NCBI GenBank assembly: GCA_032358165.1
Contig: JAALGY010000018.1
Span: forward strand, 269,787-333,786
Source of the DNA: Diplosphaera chodatii
Taxonomy: Eukaryota > Chlorophyta > Trebouxiophyceae > Prasiolales > Stichococcaceae
Length of the DNA stretch: 64,000 nucleotides
Direction of reading: 5' to 3'
Positions within the stretch are counted from its first letter, which is position 1. Every line of letters starts with the position of its first letter. Below are positions 22,829 through 34,963 of this stretch, in pieces. The translations under genes and the position numbers were made by a program. The notes below the pieces were generated by a model, which did no database searches, was not told the DNA's origin, and saw only the letters and a list, made by a program, of their open reading frames with translations.

Positions 22829-23989
22829 CTGCGGAGCAGGCCAGCGGTCTGGCGCCGCGCATGCAGCAGTCAAGACACAGCAAACATGTCGTTAAAGAGG
22901 CTACATATCTGCCTGGGAGCGGGTTTGCCCCGCCTACCAACACCACACACCCTTAGGGTCTTCTGTGCGCGGCCGCCCAACCCGCGGGCGCTGCCTGCAA
23001 CCTGGGCGCGCCGCCGCACCAAACTGATTTCAGGTCTCCGGTTATCTAGCAGCAAGTTCCCCTCGGCCAGCGTGTGTCTCCGGCTCTCAGTGAGCAGCAT
23101 TTAGGTGTGGGCCAGCCCAGCACTAGGCGGGCGCCCCGTGGTCTGTCTCTGCGCCCCTTGGCGCCAGGAACACAGGGCAGGGACGCCTGGTTTTGACACG
23201 CAGCAGCGGCGCGCAGTTGAAATGATTGAGTCGTACAGCTACCTATGATGACGCGCGGTGCCGGTTGGGTGGGTCATTAGGATTTCGCGGATGCTGATGC
23301 CGCCACACACGACAGAAGGGGTGTTAGCGGCGCCTTCTGCCCCACCAGAATTGGAATGCAGTGTTTACACCGCCCGTTGCGGGGCTTCGTGCAATATGCT
23401 TTAAATGCTCCATGTGGTCAGCGCAATTGTGGTCACCATGGCTACACTGTGCCATCACCAGCGCCGTCTGCCCAGCTCGCCTCGACGAATGATGCTGGCA
23501 GTCTGCCATCATGCCATACGTTTGTGCTTCAACCGGCAGCATGGCAGTCTGATACAGCCAAAGACCCAGTAGCTCGGTCAGCACACAGCATTTGCCAGGT
23601 GACAAAGCCCTATTCTGCGATGCAGTCAGCGGGGTCAGTAGCACAGAGCAGTGTGTTACAAGTCCGCTGCTGTGATGCTCCATCAATCCATCAACTTTTG
23701 TTGCAAGTAGCTCTTCAGCATCGTCTCACTACTGCCAGGGCGGCCCGGCGTGGTGGCGCTGGAAAGAGGCATTGCTTCATATTGAGCAATCGAGAATTCT
23801 GCTGCACAACTTAGAAGGGCAGTCGAGCTGTAAGTTTCAGCATCAGTGCTGCCACTCATCTCTTACTCCATCTGTCAGCGGACGTTAGTCAGTCAGCATC
23901 GGCTGCCACGCCGAATGTCGAAAACTGATCTGTGAAGTGGCCTTAATCAGCCAGCAGCGCTGCGAAGGGCGTAAGGCAGGGTGCTCACG
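22829..23989. other. Intergenic region between transportin and beta-adaptin
   Basis: In about 1.16 kb I find no exon with family similarity or convincing splice-framed coding potential. It should contain the transportin 3' UTR and the beta-adaptin promoter/5' UTR. Open frames here are short and lack recognisable motifs. Confidence 0.5.
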
Positions 23990-26900
23990 ATGTCACACGA
24001 CGCGAAGTTCTTCTCCACTACAAAGAAGGGTACAGCTGTGCTTTCCATGCTCCCGGTGCTGAGCAAACACACACATCATCAGCACACATGCGCACACCGC
24101 TGCTGAGCTCGGTCGTCTTGACGCACCAGCACTTGGCCTTCCCGCAGGCGAGATCCATGAGCTCAAGGAGGAGCTGCGCACCATGGACCGCGGCAAGCGC
24201 AAGGCGGCCGTCAAGAAGGTCATCGCGGCGATGACGGTGGGCAAGGACGTGTCGATGCTGTTCCCGGACGTCGTCAACTGCATGCAGACGGAGGACCTGG
24301 AGCTCAAGAAGCTGGTGTACCTGTACCTCATCAACTACGCCAAGACGCAGCCGGACCTGGCCATCATGGCGGTCAACACCTTTGTGCGGTGTGGCCCCGC
24401 CCGCCGGCCCGCTGCTGGTCCCTGCGGGCTGTGTGCTGCAGCAAGAGTCCGGCCGTGAGTGTGTGGTGCTGCGACGCAGGGACTCTGCCGAGCCCAACCC
24501 GCTGATCAGGGCGCTGGCTGTGCGGACCATGGGCTGCATCAGGTGACCGGGATTTACCTTGATGGCGAGTGTAGACGTGCACCAAGATGCGTTCAGAACG
24601 TTTCATTTGCCTTGTTCCAGCGCAAGGCGGGCAGCGCTGCTGATCACCGGCAATGTCCGTGCAGCCTGTGACGTTGTGCGCCATCATCCCTGCAGGGTGG
24701 ACAAGATCACAGAGTACCTGTGCGACCCCCTGCAGCGGTGTCTCAAGGTACAGCGGCAGAGATGGCTGCGCTGCTCCCGTGCTCAAGCATGATGCTGCAT
24801 CATGCGAGGGGAGGGTTTTGCAGATCATGTGCAGTCTTGTCAGACGTTGGAACATTCCACACCCGCAGGATGACGACCCGTATGTCAGAAAGACGGCGGC
24901 CATCTGCGTCGCCAAACTGTTCGACATCAATGCGGAGCTGGTGCAGGACCGCGGATTCCTCGACACCCTCGTGGTATGGCGCAATTCATTGTTACCTGCT
25001 CCACTTCCTGCTTCTGCCCTTCGGCGGCTGTGTCGATGTGAATGCAAGCATGCCTGCAGCCAAGCATGGATGACCAACCACAGCTGTGCTGCTCATGTCA
25101 CCCTGCTGTCACATGCTCCAACATGTTCCAACACTTAACATTGCTCCAACATTCCAGCCAGGGGAAGCTTATGTGCTCATGTTTATGTGCAGGACCTGCT
25201 GGGGGACTCGAACCCGATGGTGGTCGCCAACGCGCTGTGCGCGCTGACAGAGATTAGGGAGAACGCGTCGTACGAGGTGGTGCGCTTCACGCCGGCGCTG
25301 CTGTTCAAGCTGCTGCGGGCGCTGAACGAGTGCACAGAGTGGGGCCAGGTGCGCCAACTTTTGGCGCAGTACCGGTGAATCGTGGCAGCTGCTGCTGTTG
25401 CTCTGCTCGCCTGCGCTGAGCATAGCCAGTGTCGAAGTATCGTCCCACAAGACCATCCTTAACCTGTCATGCCCTGTTCGTTGGCATGCACACCCCTGAC
25501 TGCTATATAACACCGCCGTCAGCATCAGGCTCTTGCCGGCATACTTGCAGGTGTTCATCCTGGATGCGCTGGCGGGCTTCCAGGCGGAGAGCCCCAAAGA
25601 CGCAGAGGCGATCATCGAGCGCGTCACGCCTCGCCTGCAGCACGCCAACTCTGCCGTCGTGCTGTCGGCTGTCAAGGTCCGTTTCAGGCGGCTGTGTTGC
25701 CAGCATCATGACTAGCAATGTCTTGACTCTTGTCATCCATCTGCAGCATATGCTGCATGCTAGCACCGCTGTGAAGATGGTGGAGCCCTCCTGCAGTGTC
25801 CTTGCCAGTCGTGGCAGTGGTGACGTGTACTGTGCGCGAAAGAAGGCGAAGTGTCGTTCTACTGCTACAGGTCATCTTCCGGCAGCTGGAGGTGATTGGT
25901 GCTGAGACGCCGGACAGGGTGCTGCTGCGCAAAATCACGCCCAGCCTCGTCACGCTGCTGGCTGCAGAGCCCGAGATCCAGTGCGCGCTGGTGCTGCTGA
26001 TGTCTGACACAGGAGCTCTGCCTGTCTGGGGTGTCCACCACATGAAAACATCTGGCAGCAGCAGCGGCTTGCGGGCTCTGACTGCAATTGCTGCCAGCTG
26101 CAAAACAGCTGCCTGACGGCTGCGCTGCTGTGACGCCAGGTATGTGGCGCTCCGCAACATCAACATCATCGTGCAGAAGTACCCAGACCTGCTGGCCAAC
26201 GAGGTCAAGGTGCAGAGTCGCGTCATGCTTTAGATGCATTTCATACTCCTGTGTTTCATGAGACACTAAGTCAAAACGCTTGAGGTGGCTCGTGTTTGCT
26301 CTGCGTCTCCTTGTGGAGCGGCAGCAGCTACAGCACCATCGCCTTTCCCGCAGGTGCTGTTCTGCAGGTACAACGACCCATCGTATGTGAAGCTCGAGAA
26401 GCTGGAGATCATGGTCAAGCTGGCCTCTGCACAGAACATTGACCAGGTACATGTGCCACTCAGCACGCCAGGATTCTTAAGGCCTGCGATGTCAAGCACA
26501 TGTAACTGACGCTGTTGTGATAGCTGATACAATCTTCTTCCTCTACCCTTCCAGGTGCTCATGGAGCTCAAAGAGTACGCCTCAGAGGTGGACGTGGAGT
26601 TCGTCCGCAAGGTGGGCCTAGACCCTGCACGCTGAGGCGAAGCCAGCCCAGCAGCACCTGGCGCCGTGCTGTTTATGCACACTGTCACCGTGAAATTACC
26701 GATACATGTGCCAGGGCAGTGTCTGTCGTGCAGCATTGTACCATGTGGCTTCCCCGCAAGCATGTGGCTGACAAGCCTCTTTCCCTCATTTTCAATTAGG
26801 CGGTGCGCGCCATCGGGCGGTGCGCGGTCAACCTGGACGTGGCAGCGGAGCGCTGCATCAACGTGCTGGTGGACCTGATCAAGGGACGCGTAAGCTATGT

Positions 26901-29900
26901 GGTGCAGGAGGCGGTGGTGGTCGTGCGCGACATCTTCCGCAAGTACCCCAACAAGTGCGCGGCTGACCTGCCAATTATGTGAGCCGTCAGCTGCAGAAAC
27001 TCCCCACCATACTCCCAGCAGTCTGTCTCAGTGCAGCATGGCACGTGCACGTTGCGCTGATGCACACAGTTCGGCCGCAGGTTGCGTGGTCTCGGTCACT
27101 ATGCTGCGGCTGTCAGTGCGTAGTTGCTGTGTATGCTCCTGGCCTGTCCGACTGCAAGGGTCGAACAGCGCATCTATCCTAATGTGTGTGCTGCCAAAGG
27201 TGTTGACGTGCGCATGCACAATCCAACAGAATGCTGCCCCTGTGCTTGCGCAGGTACGAGGGCATCCTCTCGCTGCTGTGCGAGAACCTGGACACCCTCG
27301 ACCGGTTTGAGCCGGAGGCAAAGGCAGCCATGGTGTGGGTGCTGGGTGAGCGCTTCTTTCACCCAGTCCTCGCTGGACGCTCGTGACGTGCTGCGCATGC
27401 TGGGCTTCAGTGCATGGTCGGCAGCATGCAGCAGACAAAAAAAACCCAGCAGCATATGACCCTGGTAGTCCGCATTCAACCCTGCACACACTCCCTTCCT
27501 TCAGGTGAATACGCCGACCGCATCGACAACGCTGACGACCTGCTGGAGCCATTCATTGACGCCTTTCCAGAAGAGCCCATCGTGGTGTGTAGCACGTTCA
27601 CCCTTTGGCAGCGGATATCTGACACTGCAAGTGCACATGACGCCTCTCCAGCGGACATGGACAGTGTTGTTGGCCCAGGAAAAGGAAGTGGCGCTTGCAA
27701 TGCTGGGGTGTCCCCATATCTTCTGAACTCCAATCCCGCCATGTACTGCAGGTGCAGCTGCAGCTGGTGTCGGCGGCGGTGAAGCTGTTCCTGAAGAAGA
27801 CGACTGGCAAGGCGCAGGCCATGATCCAGCTGGTGCTGACATACGCCACGCAGGTGGGGACACAGTACCCCGCACCCTGAGCTGGGCCTGTTGTTTTTCA
27901 TTCAAGAGGCGCTGCGCGGCATCACGACTGTGTTGCGGTTCACAGGGGTTTGTCATTGCAGACTCGATGAGGCTGCATGTCAGGGTGTGTTTAAATAATA
28001 TATGGCTATCTGTGCTGTTGCTGACATGACGGTATGTTGTGTGTTCTGCAGTCAACAGATGACCCGGACCTGCGGGACCGCGCCTTCATCTACTGGCGCC
28101 TGCTGTCTACAGACCCAGAGGGTGAGGGCAGACAATACACCTGGTGAAACTGGTGTTCGATGGAGGGTCTCTGATGCTGTCAAGTGTCGAGCCGGCCTGT
28201 GACCATGCTGAGTTTGACAGGGCTCTGGTGCTGGCAAAGCAGCTCAGCAACTGTGCTTGTCTGAGACATTCACCATCATCATCATTATCATCGATCAATC
28301 TTTTCGTAAGTGCTCCCCTGGTCCTGCAGCCGCAAAGGCCATGGTGCTGGCTGCAAAGCCCACCATCGAGGACACCTCCTCCGCGCTGGACCCGCAGCTG
28401 CTCAGTACCCTGTTCGCCAACCTGGGCATGCTGGCGTCCGTGTACCAGAAGCCGCCTGAGGCGTTTGCGTCGCGTGTGCGGCCAGATGTGCTGCAGGTCG
28501 ACTCCGTGGAGGCACCGCATGCGGTGCGAACCACAACCTAAGGCTGTCTGTGCCTGCCTCGTCTCAAGATGGAATCTAGAACAGCGTGCATGAAGGCGCT
28601 TGCAGCCGTACTGCTTGCTGTCTGCAGGCCTGCGTCAGACCTCTGAGTTGGCTGCAGTGGAGAGGGGGAGCATGTGTCTGACGCGCTCACAGTGCATGTG
28701 CGCCGTCAGCCTGCAGTCAAGTGGGGGCGCCCAGCAGCTGACACAGACTCATGTGCACACAGGTCGACGACTCATCAGTGGCTGCCAGCGAGGATGGCTC
28801 GTCATCTGTGCAACAAACAGACCAGCCGCCATCTGCACAGGTCAGTTCTGTCTGCCAGTGCAGCAGCTCTGCACTTTGCACAAGCTCGACTTGTCCCGGT
28901 TGACTGCCTTCATCGCTGCGGAAAGCTGCTCCACCATGTCCTTGGCAGATTCAATAAGGTTTGATCTCCTGCGCATCTCCATTCAAATGTGTGCGCAGGC
29001 GCCGCCGCCTCCGCCGCCGCCGCAGGTAGAAAACCTGATGGACCTGCTGGACCTGGGGGGTGACGACGAGCAGCCTGCAGCCCAGGCGGCCACAGCAGCC
29101 TCCACAGGCGAGCCTGCTGCTGCATGTGCCGCAACTGCTTCTCCTGTCAGGCGCTTGAGATTATGGGCTGCCCATGCGTTGGGGGTGCACAGCAGCGGCC
29201 TCCCTGACGGGCTGCGTAGCTCAGCTGTACCCTTCCTGGCAGCGCAGGTGGTTTGGATGATCTCCTGGTTGGTCCTTGGCGACCTACCCGCCGCTGGCGC
29301 CACGTGTGTGGATCCACCAAGTTTGCTGGCAATGGTGTCATGGCGCATGTCTGTTGATGCTTGCACAGGCGACAGCCTGGGCGGCCTGGGCCTGGGCCTC
29401 GACGAGCTCGGCATGGATGACCTGAGCACCCCATCGGCGCCCGCTGGAGGGGTGGGGGCGGACCCGCTGCAGGGGCTGGGCGCCTCGCCGGCAGCCGCGC
29501 CGCAGCAGCAGCCGCAGCAGCAGACGCTGCTGTCGCCAGGTGGGGAACCTGCTGTCGCCGGGCTGTGGGGCGTGTGGCGGGTGTCTCCCCACTCCCGGGC
29601 TGAGGCAGGGCGAGGTGGTAACAGTGGGGCAGACATAGTCTTGCACTTCTGAGTGTGGCAGGTCCTGTCCAGTGCCAATTGAAGAGAGGACTGTAGCCCT
29701 ACAGCACGATAGGGCTACCCCAGTAGCCCCTGCCGCGAGTGGAGGGCTTCTTTGATCCTCGACTGCCTTTCGCTGCAGAAACCTCCGATGGGCTGTCGCT
29801 GGAGGGGTCCTGGGTGCACGGCGGCGATGGGAACCCGGCGCTGCGGCTGACGGCGCGCAACGGCTCGGGCGCCACGCTGCACAACTTCATGGTGCAGTTC

Positions 29901-30462
29901 AACAAGAACGCCATGGGCCTGGCGCCGGCGTCGCAGGTAGACCGTCGCCTCCACCGCAGACGTGTGCTGTCAAGTGTGGCAACACACACACGCAGCTACT
30001 CACATTGCAGCTCTTTGTTGAGCTCTGGTGTGCACCGTCCTTGGACTGTGGACTGTCACCCGTGTACTGTGGCCTCTGGCATAGATGACCGCTTCTGGCT
30101 CTGCAGACGCTCGGGTTTGAGCCCATTGCGCCGGGCGCCACCGCAACGGCTGAGCTGGGGACCGTTCAGAACCAGGCGCTGCACAACCCCGCCGCCCAAC
30201 CTGGGTCCCTGCAGGTTGGAATAACTGCCGCCGTGGCGCCTCGCCAGCATGGGCTTGTTGATGCGCATGCAGGCCCGCCATGCATGCCGGTGTTCTCATG
30301 CTCGCATTCCGCAGGCTTCTGCATGTGCTGCTGTGTCACCCGGTCACATGTTGTGTCACGGGGCAACGACCTGCGGGGTGTCGGCTGCAGGTTGCGGTCA
30401 AGAACAACGAGCAAGGGGTGATGTACTTCGAGACGACTTTGCCGCAGGAGGTGCTGGGCTGA
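23990..30462 (+). CDS. Beta-adaptin (AP-1/AP-2 large subunit) with truncated appendage
   Basis: This is the large beta subunit of the clathrin adaptor AP-1/AP-2; plant-type beta-adaptins serve both. I traced 24 exons (first 23990-24029, last 30391-30462) totalling 2475 nt, giving 824 residues. The trunk starts [16 protein letters not shown] and shows [91 protein letters not shown] and [13 protein letters not shown] blocks, and [13 protein letters not shown] Pro/Gln/Gly-rich hinge follows (about residues 595-712, coded 28763-29539), with acidic-hydrophobic DLLDLGGDD and D-E-L-G-M-D-D motifs that could act as clathrin boxes. The appendage begins GLSLEGSWV and has the FNKNAMGL and [15 protein letters not shown] motifs, then stops at EVLG. 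The normal beta platform subdomain (roughly the last 100 residues) is absent. One junction (after 29107) would use a GC donor. Confidence 0.92.
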
Positions 30463-30985
30463 AGGGGCGGATGTCGAATGGGGCAGCTGCGCATTGGTGG
30501 GGACTGTTGCTGGACATGACGTGCTTGCCAGCGGCAGGGCCAGCCCGTCTGTGCAGCCAAACTGTGTGCTCATGCGAGCGTGCGGTATCTTGATAGCCTC
30601 GACACCATCGTGTGCACATTGCTACGCAATCAAGGCGAAGAATCACACCTCCCTGGATCGTGGCAAGTGGGTCAATGCAACATGCCCTCCGCTAAAGTTA
30701 CCACACACATGCGTACTTTCAGTAGTCTCGCCCTCCGCATGCGGCTTCACCCAGCAGAGTGCCCTGAACCGACTTGCAGCATCTGCATTAGTATCTGGTA
30801 GCTTGGTGCTTGATCTTGCCAGTGCATGAACATCGCCAGGTGTGCTGGCCGCCACCGTTTGTAGCTGCCATCTGGCTCTTCACTGCAGCCTGCAGTTCTG
30901 ACCCATCGGTTCTGGGCCTGCGAACCCATCGGCAACAGGGCCAGGAGGCGTAGTACAGCGCCTGCGGGGCGCTGGCTAGCCCGCT
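30463..30985. other. Intergenic region between beta-adaptin and eIF2-gamma
   Basis: I looked here for the missing beta-appendage platform (F-L-E-x-W-type motif) and did not find it in any frame. No other coding exon is evident. Confidence 0.5.
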
Positions 30986-33900
30986 ATGTCTAAGAAGCTC
31001 AGGGAGCAGGTTTGCAGTGGGCATGCGCTGCAGATTGCCTGTTGCTTGCTCAGGGCAGCACCACCTGCTGCAGCACGCACATTGCAGACGTGATCATTTA
31101 CTACTAAATGCAGGACTTATCAAATCTCAACGTCAATGAGTTGACGCCGCTCACCCCTGAGGTCATCTCGCGGCAGGCGACCATCAACATCGGTGAGCGC
31201 AGCACTCGTCATGGCAACTCTCAGCGGAGGGCTTGCGAAAGCTGCCACTGTGTGCACTGAAACAGTTGCTACAGACCACCTTGGCTGACACCAGCACATT
31301 GCTGGCGGTGCTGCAGCGGTAGTCTTTGCACAAACCTGGGGAATGTGGTCGAAGCATTTGTTCATGCTTCTGCAGGCACAATTGGCCATGTGGCGCACGG
31401 CAAGTCCACAGTGGTGAAGGCCATCTCGGGGGTGCAGACAGTGCGGTTCAAGAACGAGCTGGAGCGCAACATTACCATCAAGCTCGGCTATGCGAACGCA
31501 AAGATCTTCAAGGCAGCCAGCGCCCGCTGCCCGCGGTGAGCCGCGTGGCATAGCCACAATACCTCCCTACATCTGTGCAGAACCAGTGCAGGAGGCTCTG
31601 CACAGCATCAACACGGAAGTCTTTTGTGACGCAGTCTGCAGCTTGAAGACTGAGTTCACAGCGCTGCGTTTGAATCACATGCGCAGCCCAGCATCAATCA
31701 GGCCATTACCCACGCCCACGCAGGCCCGCCTGCTACAAGGCGTACGGCTCGTCGAAGGAGGACAGCCCGGCGTGCGATGTGCCCGGCTTCGAGGGCGGCC
31801 CCATGGAGCTCCTGCGCCATGTGTCGTTTGTCGACTGCCCGGGCCACGACATTCTCATGGCCACCATGCTGAACGGCGCGGCGGTGATGGACGGCGCCTT
31901 CCTGCTGATCGCCGCCAATGAGACCTGCCCGCAGCCGCAGACATCAGGCGCGAGTCTGCGCTGGCATCTGCAGGACGCTGCTGTTGCGAGCGCCTGCCCA
32001 CGCTGAAGCTTTGTGGGCGTGCACCAGCCTGGCAAGCGGCGCAGACCCGCTGGAGGGAGGCGTCCTGACGGAGCGCTCTGTTGCCGCTGCAGAGCACTTA
32101 GCAGCCGTGGAGATCATGCAGCTGAAGCACATCATCATCCTGCAGAACAAGATCGATCTCATAGATGAGACCAAGGCCACCACGCAGCACGACCAGATCC
32201 AGTCCTTCATCCAGGTGGGGACCAGGCTGTGTTTCTCCTCTGCTGCTGTAGTATTCACACACACAGGTCAGCAGCAGATGCCAGGCTCTGCGGTAACTCC
32301 TGCAAATACCATAGGCGCAGCCGCCTGGCAGCGGCAGACTTGCAAAGTCTACTTCATGCTTGCCCTCAGGGGACTATTGCGGAGGGCGCACCCGTGGTGC
32401 CCATCTCAGCGCAGCTCAAGTACAACATCGATGCTGTGTGCGAGTACATCGTGAAGAAGATCCCAGTGCCCGTGCGGTGAGCCGTTGGAGCATGTCTTCA
32501 CTTGACTGTTGGGCGCAGCCCTCACCGCCAAGGGACCCCCATCTTGTCAAGCTTGCCATATCGTGCAGCTGCAGGGCGGAACAGGGTGAGCGACTGATTT
32601 CTGCCCTGTGTAGGGACTTCACATCGCCGCCGCAGATGATCGTGATCCGGTCCTTCGACGTCAACAAGCCCGGGTCCGAGGTGGAGGAGCTGCAGGGCGG
32701 CGTCGCCGGCGGCTCCATCCTGCAGGTGTGGTGCCGCTGCTGCTTTTGCTGCCCACTCTCAGAATGCGCCACTCAGGTGTGGGCGACCGCAGCCGTTAGG
32801 GGTACGTGCAGGGTGTTGAACAGCGTTGGCGCCTGCGGGGGCACACCAGGGCAGCCGTGCTGCTAGTGCTGCGTGCAGAGGACAACGCAATGGGTCATGT
32901 CGACTCCCCCCCTTGATGTGCGCTGCCGGCACCTTGCTGCAGGGGGTGCTGAAGATGGGGCAGGAGGTGGAGGTGCGGCCGGGGATCGTGACCAAGGATG
33001 CGGAGGGGCGCGCGGCGTGCCTGCCCATCTACTCCCGCATCGTGTCCCTCAAGGCGGAGGACAACTCGCTGCAGTACGCGGTGCCAGGCGGCCTCATCGG
33101 CGTGGGCATGACGGTGAGAGCTAGGCCCAAAGAGCGCCTTATCCCGGCCCCCTGTCTTGCTGTCGTGGCTCGTTCGAGGGTGAACAGTGCGCCTGCGGGT
33201 GCCGCGCCCACAGCAGCACGCTGCAGTGGGCCGGCCACGGAACTCGGCATTGGCACCAAGGGCACCTGCCAGCTTGCAGTGGTTCGTCGTTGGCCTGTTG
33301 GTCTCGCCCGCATTGGCACTGCAGCGCAGAAAAGCGCAGCGCAGCACAGAGCACGCGCAGATTCCCTGCACACCAGGCTCACCAAATGTTGACGTGCCCC
33401 TGCAGGTGGACCCCACGCTGACGCGGGCAGATCGGCTGGTGGGGCAGGTGCTGGGCGAGGTGGGCGCGCTGCCTGACGTCTTCACCGAGCTGGAGATCAA
33501 CTTCTTCCTGCTGCGCCGGCTGCTGGGCGTCCGCACCACGGTGCGGTCTTTGCCTCCTGCTGCCTGATGAAGCGGACAGACACAGGCAGCTGCCCCTGCG
33601 GCATGGGGTTACCCCGCCCCTGCAGCGCTGAGCTTGACTGTGGCAACTGGCAGTCTGCATTCATCGCTGCATATCGCTAGCGTCAGCAGGTGCTGTTCCT
33701 TGACTGCTGGCCATCACCGGCATACGGATGCACGTCATTACAGCACTGACGCTGGGTCCTGCTGGCTGCACAGAGCGGCGAGAAGCAGGGCAAGGTGACC
33801 AAGCTCAGCAAGTCGGAGGTGCTGATGCTCAACATCGGCTCCATGTGCACCGGCGCCAAGGTCCTCGCGGTGCGTCACCCCTGCACCCTAAACCCTGTTT

Positions 33901-34253
33901 GCGCTGCACAGCTCCGGAGCATGCCTGCCTCGTGCTGCTGCCAACAACGCACACCTGGCTGCTCGAGCAGAGGGTACCAACGCTTCCTACCACAGCTGCC
34001 AATGCTTCAGGACGCATTTTGGCCGGCGGCACACCTGCTGCGCTGATGTGTGGCAAAGCCCTGCGGGCACTTCACCCTTTGCAACCGCCTGCAGGTGAAG
34101 GGCGACCTGGCGAAGCTGCAGCTGACGTCGCCGGTGTGCACAAAGGAGGGCGAGAAGATCGCGCTCAGCCGGCGGGTGGAGAAGCACTGGCGGCTCATCG
34201 GCTGGGGGCAGATCCAGAAGGGGCTGTCCATCAGCATGCCGGGGCGGCAGTGA
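30986..34253 (+). CDS. EIF2S3: Translation initiation factor eIF2 subunit gamma
   Basis: This GTPase subunit of eIF2 binds Met-tRNAi and GTP and delivers them to the 40S ribosome. Twelve exons (30986-31009, 31114-31192, 31376-31535, 31724-31947, 32093-32214, 32370-32476, 32614-32725, 32943-33113, 33406-33540, 33774-33869, 34095-34253; the first codes only MSKKLREQ) sum to 1389 nt, giving 462 residues, the usual length; the list shows the eleven junction-bounded blocks I could trace. Motifs: P-loop GHVAHGKST (38-46), switch region [19 protein letters not shown], zinc-ribbon-like C-P-R...C-Y-K-A-Y-G with a later D-V-P-G-F-E-G, G3 DCPGH, G4 NKID and G5 SAQ. Then domain II ([27 protein letters not shown]) and domain III ([41 protein letters not shown]). 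The exon ending at 31947 is followed by GC, a non-canonical donor. Confidence 0.95.
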
Positions 34254-34963
34254 CGCGTGTCAGGATTCGGCATGTGGCCAAATTGGCCGTATCTGGCCAT
34301 GTTGGGCCATGTTTGGAGAGTCTGCCAAGTCTGCCACATGTGCAAATCCGGCATGGCTGCAGCGAGCCATGGCTGCCGCACGCAATGCGCTGCTGCAGCT
34401 GGACTCGTCATCTCGGTTGCTCAGCTGGCCATTGAAAGCATCTGCGGCACCACACGAAGCGAATGTGCTGCACGAGCCCTGCAGTACCCCAACTCACACC
34501 CCACCGCAGCTGCATGCCCCTGGGGCACATCTGGATGCCCATGTTTAGACTGCAAGTTCGGTCGCAGTCACCATTTGCGCTGGGTATGTCAAGCGCATAT
34601 CATGGTACTCAATGAGGCCGGTTGTTCTGCGTTCTGCCAGAGCTAATCTGCATGGCCAAAAGCAATGTCGAATGCTGACCATCAGCTGCAGATCAGTCAA
34701 TGGTCCGAAGGCAGGCAGGGTGCTCTTTTTCACCTTCCGCCCGCACCGATATGAACGACTGAAGGTGGGTGTCTGACGTGCGGGTCGTGGCCGTGGGCTG
34801 CCTCTCAAGTCCGTCTTGAGAACCGCCCCGACCTTGGCCAGCTGGACATGCCAGCGCTGCTGCGGACAGCAGCGCTGTCAAAGACAGACCATCAGACCTC
34901 TGATCAAATGCACGCGGCCGGCCATTTCACCTGAACAGACAGCAGCCTTCTGCTCAGCCTAGA
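34254..34963. other. Intergenic region between eIF2-gamma and TMF-like gene
   Basis: About 710 bp without an exon I can support. The first 100 bp contain a cluster of TGGCCA/GGGCCAT motifs (34273-34312) and a doubled GTCTGCCA (34320-34337), probably in the eIF2-gamma 3' UTR. Confidence 0.5.

Noticed and set aside
21727..22956. Open frame of about 400 codons on +
   Set aside because: It crosses transportin exons in the wrong frame and reads intron sequence; composition is random-like (many Cys, Arg, Trp) with no family motif.
28262..28300. CATCATCATCATTATCATC tract as a histidine-coding repeat
   Set aside because: It lies in a beta-adaptin intron and is not in frame with flanking exons; simple-sequence DNA.
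28600..29652. Long + strand open frame of 350 codons
   Set aside because: It runs through beta-adaptin hinge exons and their introns. Only the segments at 28763-28840, 28999-29107 and 29369-29539 fit the family and its junctions.
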